DNA of 64,000 nucleotides, taken from positions 10,708,001-10,772,000 of the forward strand of contig JAZHRO010000063.1 in the NCBI GenBank assembly GCA_037157565.1, given 5' to 3'. The DNA is from Thalassia testudinum (Eukaryota > Streptophyta > Magnoliopsida > Alismatales > Hydrocharitaceae). A program made the position numbers and the translations under genes. The notes below the pieces were generated by a model. The model was not told the origin of the DNA, did no database searches, and saw nothing but the letters and a program-made list of their open reading frames with translations. Shown piece after piece: positions 22,657 to 33,715 of this stretch (position 1 is the first letter of the stretch; every line of letters starts with the position of its first letter).

Positions 22657-25600
22657 TCCTCAAGCTGGAGCATATATATCTATCATGCTCAGTTTGGAGC
22701 AACAAAACTCAAAAGTAGATTTAGGAAGTGACTTTGTAAAAATATTTACCGTCTGATCTTTTGTAGCAACTGGGATTGTATATATCAAGCCTTTCTGAAT
22801 TAAGTCCCTGATGTAGTGGCAATTCACTTCAACATGCTTGGTTCTTTCATGAAACATTAGATTGTTGGCAATGTATGGTAGCTACATTGTCACACCTCAT
22901 CTCCATAGAGCTAGTAATCTGAATATGCAAATTTCTTAATAATGATTTTACCTACATGAGTTCCACAGCTGTCTGAGCCATTGCTCTATACTCTAATCCT
23001 GCACTTGATCTACAAACTGCAGCTTGTTTCTTACTCTTCTAAGCCACTAGATTTCCAACCACATAAGTATAGAACCCAGTTATGGATTTCCTATTTGTCA
23101 GCCACCCGACGTGGTCTGCATCAGAGTATTCCACTATAGTCATGGAAGGGCCACGATTAACTAGAAGGCCAATTCCTGACACCTTAATATACCTCAGAAC
23201 CATCATAGCAGCCTCTCAGTGCTGCTTTGTGGGCTTTGCCATGAACTGATTAAGTCTTCCCACAACAAATGGAATGTTTGGTCTGGTGATAGTGAGGTAG
23301 AGCAGCTTTCCCACAAGCTGTCTGTATTGTCTGCTATCCACTAAAGGTGCCTCTGCATCATAAAGGTGTACCTTTGGATCGATGGGTATGTTTACTGGTT
23401 TTGCTCCAAGCATCCTAACCTCCTGTAAAACATCTAATGCATACTTACTCTGAGATATAAGTAACCCATGCTTTCCACAAGCAACTTCTATTCCCAGGAA
23501 ATATCGTAATGGACCCAAGTCCATCATAAACTGATTGGCCAATCTCTTTAATCTGCACTATACCCTCTGCATCATCACTTGTGACAATTAAGTCATCCAC
23601 ATAGACTAGGAGAACAATCACACCTTTCCCTATTTTTCTGACAAACAGGGAATGATTTACCGACATCTCTGAAAACCATCAGCTTCCACCACTTGGGACA
23701 ATTTTTGGAACCATGCACGCGGACTCTGTTTGAGTCCATAGATAGACTTCCTTAACCTGTACACACACTCCCCCTATGTCTCATACCCCTATGGTTGTTG
23801 CATTGACACTTCCTCCTGCAAGTTGTCGTATAGAAAAGCATTCTTTACATCAAATTGATGCAACTGCCAATCATAATGTAGTGCAACTGAAAGTAGGATC
23901 CGCACAGTTGACAATTTGGTTACAAGGGAGTCGTCAAAGAAGTCCACCCATAGGTCTGGGTGAACCCCTTTGCTACAAGCCGAACCTTGTATCTAGCAAT
24001 GCTGCCATCAGGATGAAACTTGAGTGTAAAGACCACATTTGCACCCAACAAGGCTGGCCCCTGGTGGAAGTGAGGTAAGCTCCTATGTGCCTCTGCTTTA
24101 AAGTGCAACCATCTCCTCCATAGCCTGACGCCATTTTGAATGAAGCATGGCTTCTTAATAAGAAGGTATGATAGTGGAGACCTCAAAAATGTTATATTGA
24201 GAAAAATTGTGTAGATATCTTGCAACATGGTACTTTGCATATGACCTCGAAGCCTTCCGAATGGCAATGGGAAGGTTACTATCCACTTGTGCATCATCAT
24301 CTACAAGGCCGTCTTCTGTCCCTGTATCATCACTAGACACCAAAGTGTTAGTGTCTAAAGATCGTGTACTCACCTGAGCTAGGGAGGCTGGTGGTGGAGG
24401 GAGCATCTTGAATGTAATGTGTGGTCTCTAATAGATAACAATAGGATCATGAAACCTATCCTCCTTAGAAGGAGTAGTCAGGTGCTCATTCACCGAAATA
24501 GACCCAAAGGGAATAGATGGAATAGGCATAGGGGCCCCGTCATTCACATGAAGCAAATCACGACTAGTAATAGAAAAATATGGTATGGCTTCATGGAATA
24601 TCACATTAGCAGACCGGAATTGATCAGATCAAAACATCTATACCCCTTTTGGGTTCTAGAATAACCCAAGAAAACACACTTGGTAGCCCTTAGTGCCAGC
24701 ATGTCCCGTCCAGAACTCAAATTATGAACAAATGTAACACACCCGAAAATACAAGGAATAACCAGAAATAAAGGGCAGTCAGGATACAGAACCTGCCATG
24801 GAATTTGCTCATGAATAAAAGCATTCGACATCCTATTAATCAGAAAGCATGTTGTAAGGACAACGTTCCCCCAATACAAAGCTGGCACAATATGATAAAT
24901 AATTAGGGTGTGTGCACAATCAAGGAGATGTCTATGCTTTCTCTCAACAACACCATTCTGTTGAGAGGTGTAAGCACAAGTTGTTTGGTGCACTATTCCA
25001 TTGTTGCAGAAAAATTGCATCAAATGAGAAGTATGAAATTCCAAAGTATTGTTAGAACGAAACATTTTGACAGGGAGAGAAAATTGGGTCTTTATTTCCA
25101 TAATAAAATTTTTAATAATCATTCTAACATCAGATTTATTCTTCAACAAAAACAACTAGGTAGCACGAGAAAAATCAACAAGCACAAAAAAAAAAACCGA
25201 TGTCTAAGCCAGTCATGAACTCAACTTGGATCCCAGACATCCATATGAATCGAATCAAATAAAGCAGATGACCCAACATGAGAGGAAGCGGGAAAGATGG
25301 TACGGTGGTGGTTGCCAAGTTGGCAGGCGTCACAAGTGATGGTGGTGCTGGCGAGAATATGAAGTAGAACATGCCTAAATCTCTTCATAGGAAGGTGGCC
25401 AAGGCAAAGATGCCACTGGGTTGGGGACCCAATGGCCAAGGCAGTCTCCCCCTAATACACAGAAGCAACAATAGCGATAGGAAAGTAACTTAGACAATAC
25501 ACCCCTCCTTCCTCGTGACCTCCACCAATCATCCTCCCCGTGAGTCAGTCCTATAAAACACAAGATCGGGCATCAAAAATAGCTCTGCAATTAAGCTCTC

Positions 25601-26860
25601 TGGTAATACAACTAACAGACAGAAGACTAAGTGGAAAATTTGGCATGTAAATAACATCTGGTAGCTGCAAAGAGGAGGAAAGAGACACCTTCCTTTTTCC
25701 AACCACCTGAGCTATACTACCATCAGCCACCTATATTGTCCTACCTAGGGGAACAGACCTCAAGCCTGAGAAGGTACCAGAAGTACCACAAAGATGTTGC
25801 GAGGAACCAGAATCCACCAACCAGTCTCCTATATGAAAGGCAGACAATGAGTATGCATCTATTATACTTGGCGAGGAGGCAACAACTATGGTCTCTAGTG
25901 TATGCTGAGATAATTGACTGAATTTTTGCAACAACTCAAATTCTGCTCTAGTCACCGTATCAGCCATAGCTAAGCTAGTCTCTGTCACCTAGTGAGCAAT
26001 AACTGACTTCCTGTGCTTCTGTCAGCACGTAGACTCAGCATGACCCAATCTGCCACAATAGGTGCATGAAGGTTTAGGACCACGACCTCTAGCACCTGGT
26101 CCACGACCACAGCCACAAGTAGACGAGGCCCCTCTCCAAGGGCCATTAAGGGCAACCAATGCAGTGATCTGACCTGCAGTCTTAAGTGAAGTAGCAATCA
26201 CTATAATCCTGTTAAGTTGACTATATGTTTCCTCAAGTGTAGGCAGATTAATCATGGTTAGTATCTAATCCCGTGCAGCAACATATTCTAGCCCTAAACC
26301 AAATAGGAACAAAGAAACTGCAAGCTCCCTCTTGAAGGCATGCCAAAAGGAGCATGCACAACCAAGTCTGTAGGAGTTATGATGGTCCAATAACCCTTTG
26401 ACCTGAGAATAATACTAGGCCAATGCCTTCCCATCCTGACGGAGATGGAAGAGCTTATAATAAATCTAGTAAACCTGAGCAGGGTTCTTGTGGAAGTCTC
26501 ACTCAGGGAGCCCCACATCTTCTTGGTTGTAGGATAGTACATGATCTCATCACCAATCCAGGGTATCACCGAGTTCATCATACAAGCGCAAACCATTGCA
26601 TTATCATGATCTCATGTAGCATTGGTTCCTATTCTCTTCGTGGGTTCAAGCTAACTCAAAATATGCTTTTTCCTATGACCCCTAACAGTCATCAAGAACA
26701 TCTGGGACCATTGTGGATTGTTAGTCTTATCTAACTTGATCATGGGGCAAAAGAACGGATTCTTGTATCCCCTCATGTCCATAGAGGTGTACATGTGACT
26801 TTGGACGAACTAGAGCCACCTGTAGAACTAGAAGATGCCATCTTGCTATTCTCTACCACC
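22657..26860 (-). pseudogene. copia gag-pol polyprotein (disrupted)
   Basis: Reading from 26860 downward: Gag with a QMFLMTV region and YYPTTKKMWGSLSETS (26294-26596); a CCHC knuckle CTYCGRLGHAESTC (about 26022-26070); protease with WLVDSGSSQHLCG (near 25810); integrase with an HLGHLPMKR region, SNNTLEF in place of the usual D of the DDE triad, HQTTCAYTSQQNGVVERKHR and VFLGYSRTQKGYRC (24601-25155). RT follows with SIARYKVRLVAKGFTQ, LVYVDDLIV (about 23600) and FLGIEVACGKHG, then RNase H ending HVEVNCHYIRDLIQKG (22660-22857). One polyprotein is expected; here at least six breaks separate the pieces. Confidence 0.9.
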
Positions 26861-27377
26861 CATTAGATGAAAAAGGAACCTTTTGATGCAAAAATCAGAT
26901 CTGAAATCACCAAACCATGATCTGAAAATCGATTTTCAGATCGATTTTCAGACCATGAAACTAAATCTAAACAGCATAGCAACCCTTCTCAAAGCACAAT
27001 CTAGCGAGAATGAGTCACCTCTCCCTGTAGAGATCTCCCAAGGAGATCAAATGAAGGGAGGATGCTTGTGGGCACCCCTACCAGTCAACAACGGAGTGGC
27101 GGCGGTGCACAGCCTCAGGCGGCAATAGCGATGGCGGTGGCGGTGGCGGTGTGCAGCTGGATCAAGCGAAGTCCAGCGCTGCCTCCTTTTTTCCGCAAGG
27201 TCAGTAACGGCAACGGTAGGATCGCTGCCGTCTCCTCTACTCTCTACCAAGCAACGGCAATGACATTGGGAGAGGTGGCAATAGAGACAGGTTCTTGGTG
27301 AGGCGCCACTAGAGTTAGGGTGGAGGTGTTGGAGGTGTATTTGGGTGGGGTAGCTAGGGAAACGGTCTAATACCGCA

Positions 27378-27389
27378 GCTCTGATACCA
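27378..27389 (-). other. primer-binding site (tRNA-Met)
   Basis: The minus strand reads TGGTATCAGAGC, an exact copy of the common initiator-tRNA-Met complement, directly beside the 5' LTR. It sets the orientation of the 22487-27909 element. Confidence 0.85.
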
Positions 27390-27909
27390 AGTAGGATGAA
27401 ATGAAAGCCTTAAGGGCTATTTGTTTGCTGGGATAGGGTGGCCTATCCCTCGTTTGGCACCCTCAAACCCGACATGGAAACAACCCTGGGTTTGAGCTCA
27501 TAAACCCGGGTTGGTTTCATCTCATGGAGGGAGGTGGGATGCAGTAATCCCACTGTTTCATCCCATATGGGATTGAGCCCTCTCTACACTATTCCACCAG
27601 CAAATATTCTAACTAACCAAACGGAAAATTAATTCCCCTAATCCCTTAACTTGACCCAAAAGTGTAAACAAACATAAACCATCACACTCCCGAGATTACT
27701 TCACAATCCCACGTATATAATTTACAATTCCTCAAAAACAATCCCTGCAAATAAGCAGTGCCTTAGTTTATTATGAGAGCCCTACCTCTCTTTATATAAA
27801 GAGAGGAAAAAGGGCAAATAACAAAGTAATCCCAAGATAGACAAAAGGTAACAGACGCACCCTTACAAATAAATGTAAAACAGAAAATGGAATACTACTC
27901 AAGTCTGCA
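27390..27909 (-). mobile_element. 5' LTR carrying a MITE
   Basis: Outside 27413-27765 this block aligns with the 3' LTR at 22487-22652, including CCCTACCTCT and AAATGTAAAA stretches and the CAAGTCTGCA end. The MITE therefore inserted after the element did, or at least is absent from the 3' LTR. Confidence 0.85.
27413..27762. mobile_element. Tourist-like (PIF/Harbinger) MITE
   Basis: A 350-bp insertion interrupts one of two otherwise matching LTRs. Its ends are imperfect inverted repeats: GGGCTATTTGTTTGCTGGGA on the left, and on the complementary strand of the right end GGCACTGCTTATTTGCAGGG. It is flanked by TTA (27410-27412 and 27763-27765), and the empty site is seen in the partner LTR as CCTTAG. 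A TTA duplication with GGGC-type ends is the signature of Tourist/PIF-Harbinger MITEs. It has no coding capacity. Confidence 0.8.
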
Positions 27910-29509
27910 TCAACCTTTTAGTTTTGATAATTTACAAAAAGGGTAATTGATTGGTCAATTACATATACATATATATTGATGCCTTGTATTAAGCTACACT
28001 TGCATGTTAACTAAGCTAAGGTAAAAAGATTCAAGCCAAAGCACTGGAGAGATTGTGACTAAGACTCAAAGGGACAAGCTAAAGGAGGCTCTTAATGAAG
28101 ACCAAAGTAGTTTAGTGTATTTGTTGTATATATCCTTGTGTTATTTTTTTTTTTGTCTTAGATTCTTGTAAAGAGCCCAAGAATAAATCTCCAACACTTA
28201 CTACTTAAGGCCCAAACACTTTCCACACTTAGATTTCCTCAACCAACGGTTAGGAGTTCATAAATAGAAATGTCCTTCATTAATTAGGCATTCAACACTC
28301 TAATTAAATGACCTATTTCACAACTTAAGTTGTCTTCTCTAATGATCCAACATCTGACGACTAAACATTGTCACTCAACATTCACTTGATTAATGACAGT
28401 TTGGAACTCTTAAGCACAACAATTAACTCTTGATCAAAGACTTAAGTGCCTGTTAGATTTATTGGTTGCCTCCCCTCTAGGGCAGACATTTGATACTTTA
28501 CGTGCTCGATGTCTCCCACCTGTATCAAATGACCTTGGGAAATTTCTCCCACAAACAGGAACCAACAGAGATTTCAGCAACTTGTGCCCATTATAGTCAG
28601 ATGTCCACCCTAAAGCACTAGATGACCATCACAAAATAAGTCATCTAATGACTTTGGTGGGCATCCATTGATCAGGGTTTATATTCCTTTTTTCATCCAG
28701 AAACCCACTGAATGTTTTGATCGTCTCCTGAAATCTATTGGACAACCCTCTACTTCACACAATAGACGTCTAATGACTTTGTCAGATGCCCAACTAGTGT
28801 GGCAACCTGTGAATTTTTGCTTTCCAATTCCTATCGAACGGTTGTCGACCTCCAGGAATTATGTAGACTTCCTAAACCCATTTATACACTTCCTGAGAAG
28901 CATATAAATACCCTAAAGGGTTTCCCTTCCCATACATAACAATTGTATACATAACCAAAGCACTTATACAATCAAATTATGATTATTCTCTCCCAGTGCT
29001 CAAGCTCTCTCACTTGTGCTCAAGTCCAACACTTTGAAAGCTCCTAAATCCCTGCTTTCACACTTCAACACACATCTAAGGCGAAGTTCTTACACCTGTA
29101 GAAATTTTATTTTAATACATCTTATGGTTATGTAGGACTATTGTATTTTATTTTCTTTTATTTTATCCTTGTATTGGTGATTGGCCTGTCATATCTCCAT
29201 ATCCTTAAAAGGGGAGAGAAAGCTCTCCCTTATGGACCAAAGTGGGGATTATACCTGAGGTTGCATCACCCTCCTTTTAAGTGGTGTTTAGTGGATATGA
29301 TCGGTTTGACCAGTTAGGAAAATCTTAAGTTGGAGCAACTTCTATGGTAGATTTTACCTAAAATTATCTTATTTCCCATGGTGATTATTTGTGTTCACCC
29401 TTTTAGAATTATTTCATCTTTCATATCACATTATTCAATCCCCACTCTAGTGCATAATTTCACATTGCTACTACAATTTTTACGGAAGACATTATTTATA
29501 GATACATCA

Positions 29510-30160
29510 TGCCATCACTAACCATTGTTTGTGCTAATGACCAATTCATTTTCGAGAAGTTTATTGAAGCCTGCAAGGACTGAGGAATTAAGTTGCAATT
29601 TAACTCTGTTGCCCATTCATAAAGCAACAGCCAAGCGGAATGCAACGATTAAATTGTTATGTCAAGGCTAAAAAGGTGCTTGAAGGAGCCGAAGGGAATT
29701 TGGATGGATGAACAACGATTTGTCTTATGGGTCCCACAAAACAACCCAAAGGGCCTTTATAAGCTTAGCCCCTTCAACTGGACTTTAGGTTAGAAGCAGC
29801 CATCTCCTTGGAGCTATCAATGTTGAAACCTTGGATCCAGAACTTCAATCCTAGAACCAATGATCAGATGCAGCACTACATCCAAGAGTCAAGATGCTCT
29901 TGTCCAGGTCACCTACTACAAACAAAACTATGGCCAAGTGTTTCAATCAAAGAGAAACCCACAGACAGTTTGTTGTAGGGGACTCAGTTCTGCAGAAGCT
30001 GGAAGCATCTCAGCTCTGAGATGCAGTCAACCTTGCCTTAAATTGGAAAGAACCCTAAGAGTATCTGAGGAACATCAGGAGGTGCCTACAAGATGTAGTT
30101 GTTGGACGAACAAATGCTTACTAGTACTTAGCATTCAAATAATCTACATCACTTAGGCAA
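29510..30160 (+). pseudogene. Ty3-gypsy integrase relic
   Basis: The plus strand reads as the C-terminal half of a gypsy integrase: an IVCAND/FIFEKFIEACKD stretch, then a VAHSxSNSQAE box (the AHPQSNGQAE region holding the catalytic Glu, diverged), FVLWVPQNNPKG and TYYKQNYGQVFQ further on. Many stops and several frameshifts are present. It has no LTR next to it, so it is an orphan fragment. The class is clear from the AHPQSNGQAE-like box; the lineage is not. Confidence 0.65.
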
Positions 30161-30242
30161 ATTGTGTAATGTAAATATGCATGTATAATACCTAACAGGC
30201 AGATAATAAATAAGGATTTTCTTCCATCAAGTTATGCAAAAT

Positions 30243-31498
30243 CAAGGTTTTAAAAAATGCAAGGTGGTACCGAGACGGTTTGCCTTCATCGAGGTGAGGC
30301 GTAAGCCTCGAGGCGGTCGAGGCGTAAGCCTCAGGATTTACATAAAAAATATAGAAAATGAAATGATATATACTTATTAAGTACTAATAAGGAAATAATC
30401 ACAAAAGTGACACAGTTTCATAACATTTTTCTCTATCACAACATTGAAAGAACGAAACTAAACAAGAGATGATGTTCTCCCTTATATCCTTTCTCAGGAT
30501 TTTCATAACATAAGTGCTCCTTCAGTCTTGCAATGCCACCTGTGATAGTTTTCCCACAGAAGTTACACTTCACATACTTATATCCTTTCTTCATTTGAGA
30601 TCCTTGAAGGTCAATTTCCGTGAAATACTTCCATCCAGGATCAGACCTGCCAGTGCCAGTAGATCCTTCTTTTCCTCCTCTTCTTGCCTTTGGTGCCATG
30701 TCTAAAAGCATAAAAGAGATTGGTAATCAAATCAACCTAAATGACCTAAACTTGAAAAATAAACCTAAATGAAATGACCTAAACTTATAGTCAACATACT
30801 AAACTCAACCTCAACATACTAACCTCAACCTCAAATGCATCCTGCTGAAGAGTGGAGCACTGCCGCTGGAGCTGCGCTCGAAGTCTCGAACCTGTACAGG
30901 AGCTGGACCACTACTCGGGCCTGCGCTAATGGAGCTGCACTGCGCTGCTGGACTTACAACGGCACTGGAGCCTGTTGTTGCACTGCACTACGCTGCTGGA
31001 CTTGCCGCTGCGCTGCGTGGACCTACGCTGCACTGCACTGCGCTGGAGCACTACTGTTGTGCTGGAGCCTGCCGCTGAGCTGCGTGGAGCCTGCGCTGCA
31101 CTGCACTATGCTGCGTAAAGCGTTGCCGCTGCGTGCTTGCGCTGCTGCGTGGAGCTGCTCGCCGATGGAGGCTGCGATGCGGTGGAGCAGGAGCTGTCAG
31201 TCTACTGGTGGAGGCTACGATGAGGTGTTGGAGGCTACTCACGTTTTTGAGGTTTGGTTAAGGGCTAGAGCCAAAGCTTAGGTCAAAAAAATGATCATGT
31301 GACTAGCACATGACCATTTTACAAAGTAACATACCCAGGGCAATGCCTCTCCAATGCCTCAGTGCCTCGGCCACGCCTCGACAAAGCGAGGCGCATGCCT
31401 CGCAAACTCGAGCTGAGGCTTAAGCCTCGAGGTGAATTTGGCACGCCTCACCTCGAGGCGCACGCCTCAAGCACCTCGAGGCACGTTTTTTAACAATG
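30243..31498 (-). mobile_element. hAT-type element, copy 1
   Basis: The 1.26-kb block begins CAAGGTTTTAAAAAATG and ends TTTTTTAACAATG, which are imperfect inverted ends. It is flanked by an exact 8-bp duplication, tgcaaaat at 30235-30242 and 31499-31506, the length usual for hAT. Subterminal regions are full of GCCTCGAGGCG-type palindromes. Inside are a BED zinc-finger fragment (30436-30711, minus strand) and a GC-rich stretch of repeated CTGCGCTG (30838-31200). The catalytic transposase domain is absent, so it is non-autonomous. It is related end-to-end to 33064-34167. Confidence 0.85.
30436..30711 (-). pseudogene. BED zinc-finger fragment of hAT transposase
   Basis: The 91-residue frame has the BED-finger layout common at the N-terminus of plant hAT transposases: SDPGWKYFTEIDLQ, then YKYVKCNFCGKTITGG (Cys pair) and IARLKEHL (His). 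The BED finger would bind the element's ends. A stop soon follows and nothing resembling the hAT dimerisation or DDE region is left. It could be an internal-deletion remnant of the parent element. The start at 30711 is plausible but unproved. Confidence 0.75.
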
Positions 31499-31559
31499 TG
31501 CAAAATTATAAAAGTTTGTCCAGGGTAGTCATACTAAAAGTTTTAAAACAAAAACAAAA

Positions 31560-32368
31560 AAAAGAAGTAAGAAATTCAGAAAGGGAGAAGTATCATTCTT
31601 CTTTATCTTCTTCCTCTTCCTCCTACAGGGGAATAAGGCCTACTTCCTCCACCTTTTTCTCCAGCTCCACAAAATCGGAGACTTGTACAGGAGGAAGGGT
31701 ACCAATCTAGTGGATTATCCAGGCTTGGTCATACCGGAAGGCCATCCTATTGATGTCATCAAAAATCAGATTGAATTTTCACGCCAGCGAGTGCAGTCCT
31801 GGTACAGCCCTCCAGCTGTGTTGCATCCAATGTGGGAGGGAGCTGGGATTTTAGCTCTGCGTACTCGTAATCATAAGCATCTTTTTCCGTAGAGCCACCT
31901 CCCCAAGTATTTTTGCAAGCCACCATGCAACAAATAAGACAAGAATTGCCTTCAACTAGGAAACAAGAGAGAACTATGTTCTGCAGGTATCTCTCGGCAA
32001 GATCTTCGGAAAGCTTCCTCACCATCTCCTGCAGGATGGCAACCTCATCCGAAGCCTCTTTAATAGCTCTCTCTCCTTGGAGCTTGGCTCCTTCATGCTC
32101 CTGCTTTTTGAATTTGAGATTCAACTTCTTGGACATCAAATTGTTACAGACTCATCCAAGGGGGGAGGATTGCTTCTGACCATATAATTTGCCATAACAT
32201 CCTAGTGTGGCAATGCCTGTAACCTGGAACAATGGGATGGTGAATGGGTTTAAGGAGTTGGTCTGTCTCGCTCAATTCCCACTCCAAGACAAGGTGGTAA
32301 AAGGGCTCTTCTAGAATAATCTTGCCACAGGTGATGGTCTCTGCAGATGAGGCAATGCAAGTAAACAA
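31560..32368 (-). pseudogene. decayed coiled-coil coding remnant
   Basis: Minus-strand frames give a helical, charged stretch (KKLNLKFKKQEHEGAKLQGE, then a heptad-like region with VAILQEMVRKLSEDLAERY), preceded by an ILPPWMSL segment and followed by DATQLEGCTRTALAGVKIQS. Long coiled coils of this sort occur in gag-like or plant-mobile-domain proteins of large gypsy elements, but no diagnostic motif is present, so the assignment stays open. The frame is broken. A short tandem duplication of CAAGAAACTCTTCTTT lies at 32541-32585, just outside. Confidence 0.4.
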
Positions 32369-32679
32369 CGGAGCTGCTATAGGTACAGCAGCAACAATTG
32401 CACTAAAGCTTAGGAGGCCACAATAGCAGCAGTGATCATAGGTTGTTCCACGATAGTCGCACCTTCAACATTGAACCTCCACTAGTTCAAATTGTTCATT
32501 TAGTCCTCCTTCACCTTCTACATCAAGAAGGTGAGACTCCTAAGCAAGAAACTCTTCTTTTTGGAAAAGAGCAAGAAACTCTTCTTTGGTTAAACTTCTT
32601 CCTCCTTGCCCTTACCGTTGGGCTCAGGGAGTTACAAACAGCATGGAAGGGGTTATCATGGTCCCTTTCTTGAATTGGA

Positions 32680-32834
32680 GATGGGAAAAATGATCCAAAT
32701 CAATTTATTCTCAAACCCTATCTCTCTTTATTTAGAGAGAGAGAGCTGGGTACAAATTATCGTACAACCCTATGAAGAAAAGAAAAATAATACATTGCAC
32801 TAATAAAATAAAGAATCAACAAAACTTCATAACA
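32680..32834 (-). mobile_element. 3' LTR of truncated copia element
   Basis: On the minus strand it starts TGTTATGAAG right after a GAGGGGGAG polypurine tract and ends near TTTTTCCCATC. It resembles the LTR of the 22487-27909 element in layout (a CCCTATCTCTCTTTAT core). The left end is inferred from that comparison. Confidence 0.6.
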
Positions 32835-33179
32835 CTCCCCCTCAAACTAAAGCATAGATATCAATCATATTTAGCTTAGACACACATGTATCAAAGGAGG
32901 ATCTAGCCGATGACATGGTAAAGATATCAGCAGTCTGAGCCTCTGAAGCAACCTGAGTGGTGAAGATAAATCAATTTTGAATCAAATATCTGGTGTAATG
33001 GCAATCTATTTCCACATGTTTGGTGTGTTGATAAAACATGGGGTTGTCAATATAAGTAGCAGCCAAGGTTTTAAAAAATGCGAGGCGGTACTGAGGTGGT
33101 TTGCCTTCATCGAGGTAAGGCGTAAGCCTCAGGTTTTGGATAATAAATATCGAAAATTGATATGATATATACTTGTTAA

Positions 33180-33345
33180 GTATATATACATACATATACA
33201 TACTTCTATGTATACTATACATACATATATAATAGTATATATTATATACAAACTTCTATGTATAGATACATATATAATAGTATATATTATATATATAGTT
33301 CTACGTATACATACATATAACAATATATATTACTGCGTTAGAGGG
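33180..33345. repeat. AT-rich tandem repeat, about 53-bp unit
   Basis: Three imperfect units share a CTTCTATGTATA or TTCTACGTATAC core followed by ATACATATATAATAGTATAT. Unit length is about 53 bp by eye. The array exists only in this copy of the hAT element. Confidence 0.65.
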
Positions 33346-33674
33346 CACTGGAGAGGTGGAGAGGTGGAGCAACCTGCTGGAGGGCTCCAAGTGTATATAA
33401 TACACACTTGGAATGCCCCATCACATTCCAAGTGTAAGGACCTGAAGATACCTATGAGTAATTTTCAAAATTAGGCAAATCCATCAAAAGGAAAAAAAAA
33501 AACATATGGTTGGAGGATAGGATCTTCCCTCTTAGATTTTATTTTTTTGTTTTTTCGATTTCTCTCTTGTCCTTAACTAATGTTGACAAGGGTCTTTTGT
33601 GAAAAGAAAAAAAAAATATGGGGAGGACTTATTTGGTGCTCAAGATTAGGTTGAAGGGCTCTTTAAAAAACAAA

Positions 33675-33714
<40 letters not shown>
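33675..33714. repeat. G homopolymer, 40 bases
   Basis: Forty consecutive G bases follow CTTTAAAAAACAAA and precede AGTTCCCC. So long a run is rare in plant DNA. It could fold as a quadruplex, or its length may be wrong in the assembly. Confidence 0.9.

Positions 33715-33715
<1 letters not shown>

Larger units (their letters stand above)
22487..27909 (-). mobile_element. complete Ty1-copia element
   Basis: Direct-repeat LTRs (22487-22652 and 27390-27909, the latter carrying a MITE) enclose primer site, gag, protease, integrase, RT and RNase H in copia order on the minus strand. The ends are flanked by an exact 5-bp duplication, tcaac at 22482-22486 and 27910-27914. Without the MITE the element is about 5.07 kb. 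Every domain is present but stops and frameshifts inactivate it. It inserted 13 bp into another LTR. Confidence 0.9.
22474..29470 (+). mobile_element. copia-like LTR split by a nested element
   Basis: Joining 22474-22486 to 27910 restores a TGTTAATGTCAACC start followed by TTTTGATAATTTACAAAAAG, a typical copia LTR opening. The block then runs about 1.55 kb to near 29470, with a TATAAATA box at 28903-28910 and a transcript-start-like region rich in CTCTC. No coding domain is present, so it is probably a solo LTR or the 5' LTR of a lost element. The right end is not fixed: TTTCACA at about 29465 is one candidate, and no matching target duplication was found. Confidence 0.5.

Noticed and set aside
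30835..31281. 148-residue frame rich in Cys, Ala and Leu
   Set aside because: It is a translation of CTGCGCTG-type repeats inside a hAT element, not a protein gene.
33180..33345. Possible CRISPR-like or satellite array
   Set aside because: Only three contiguous imperfect units without spacers; a simple tandem repeat in a plant transposon.
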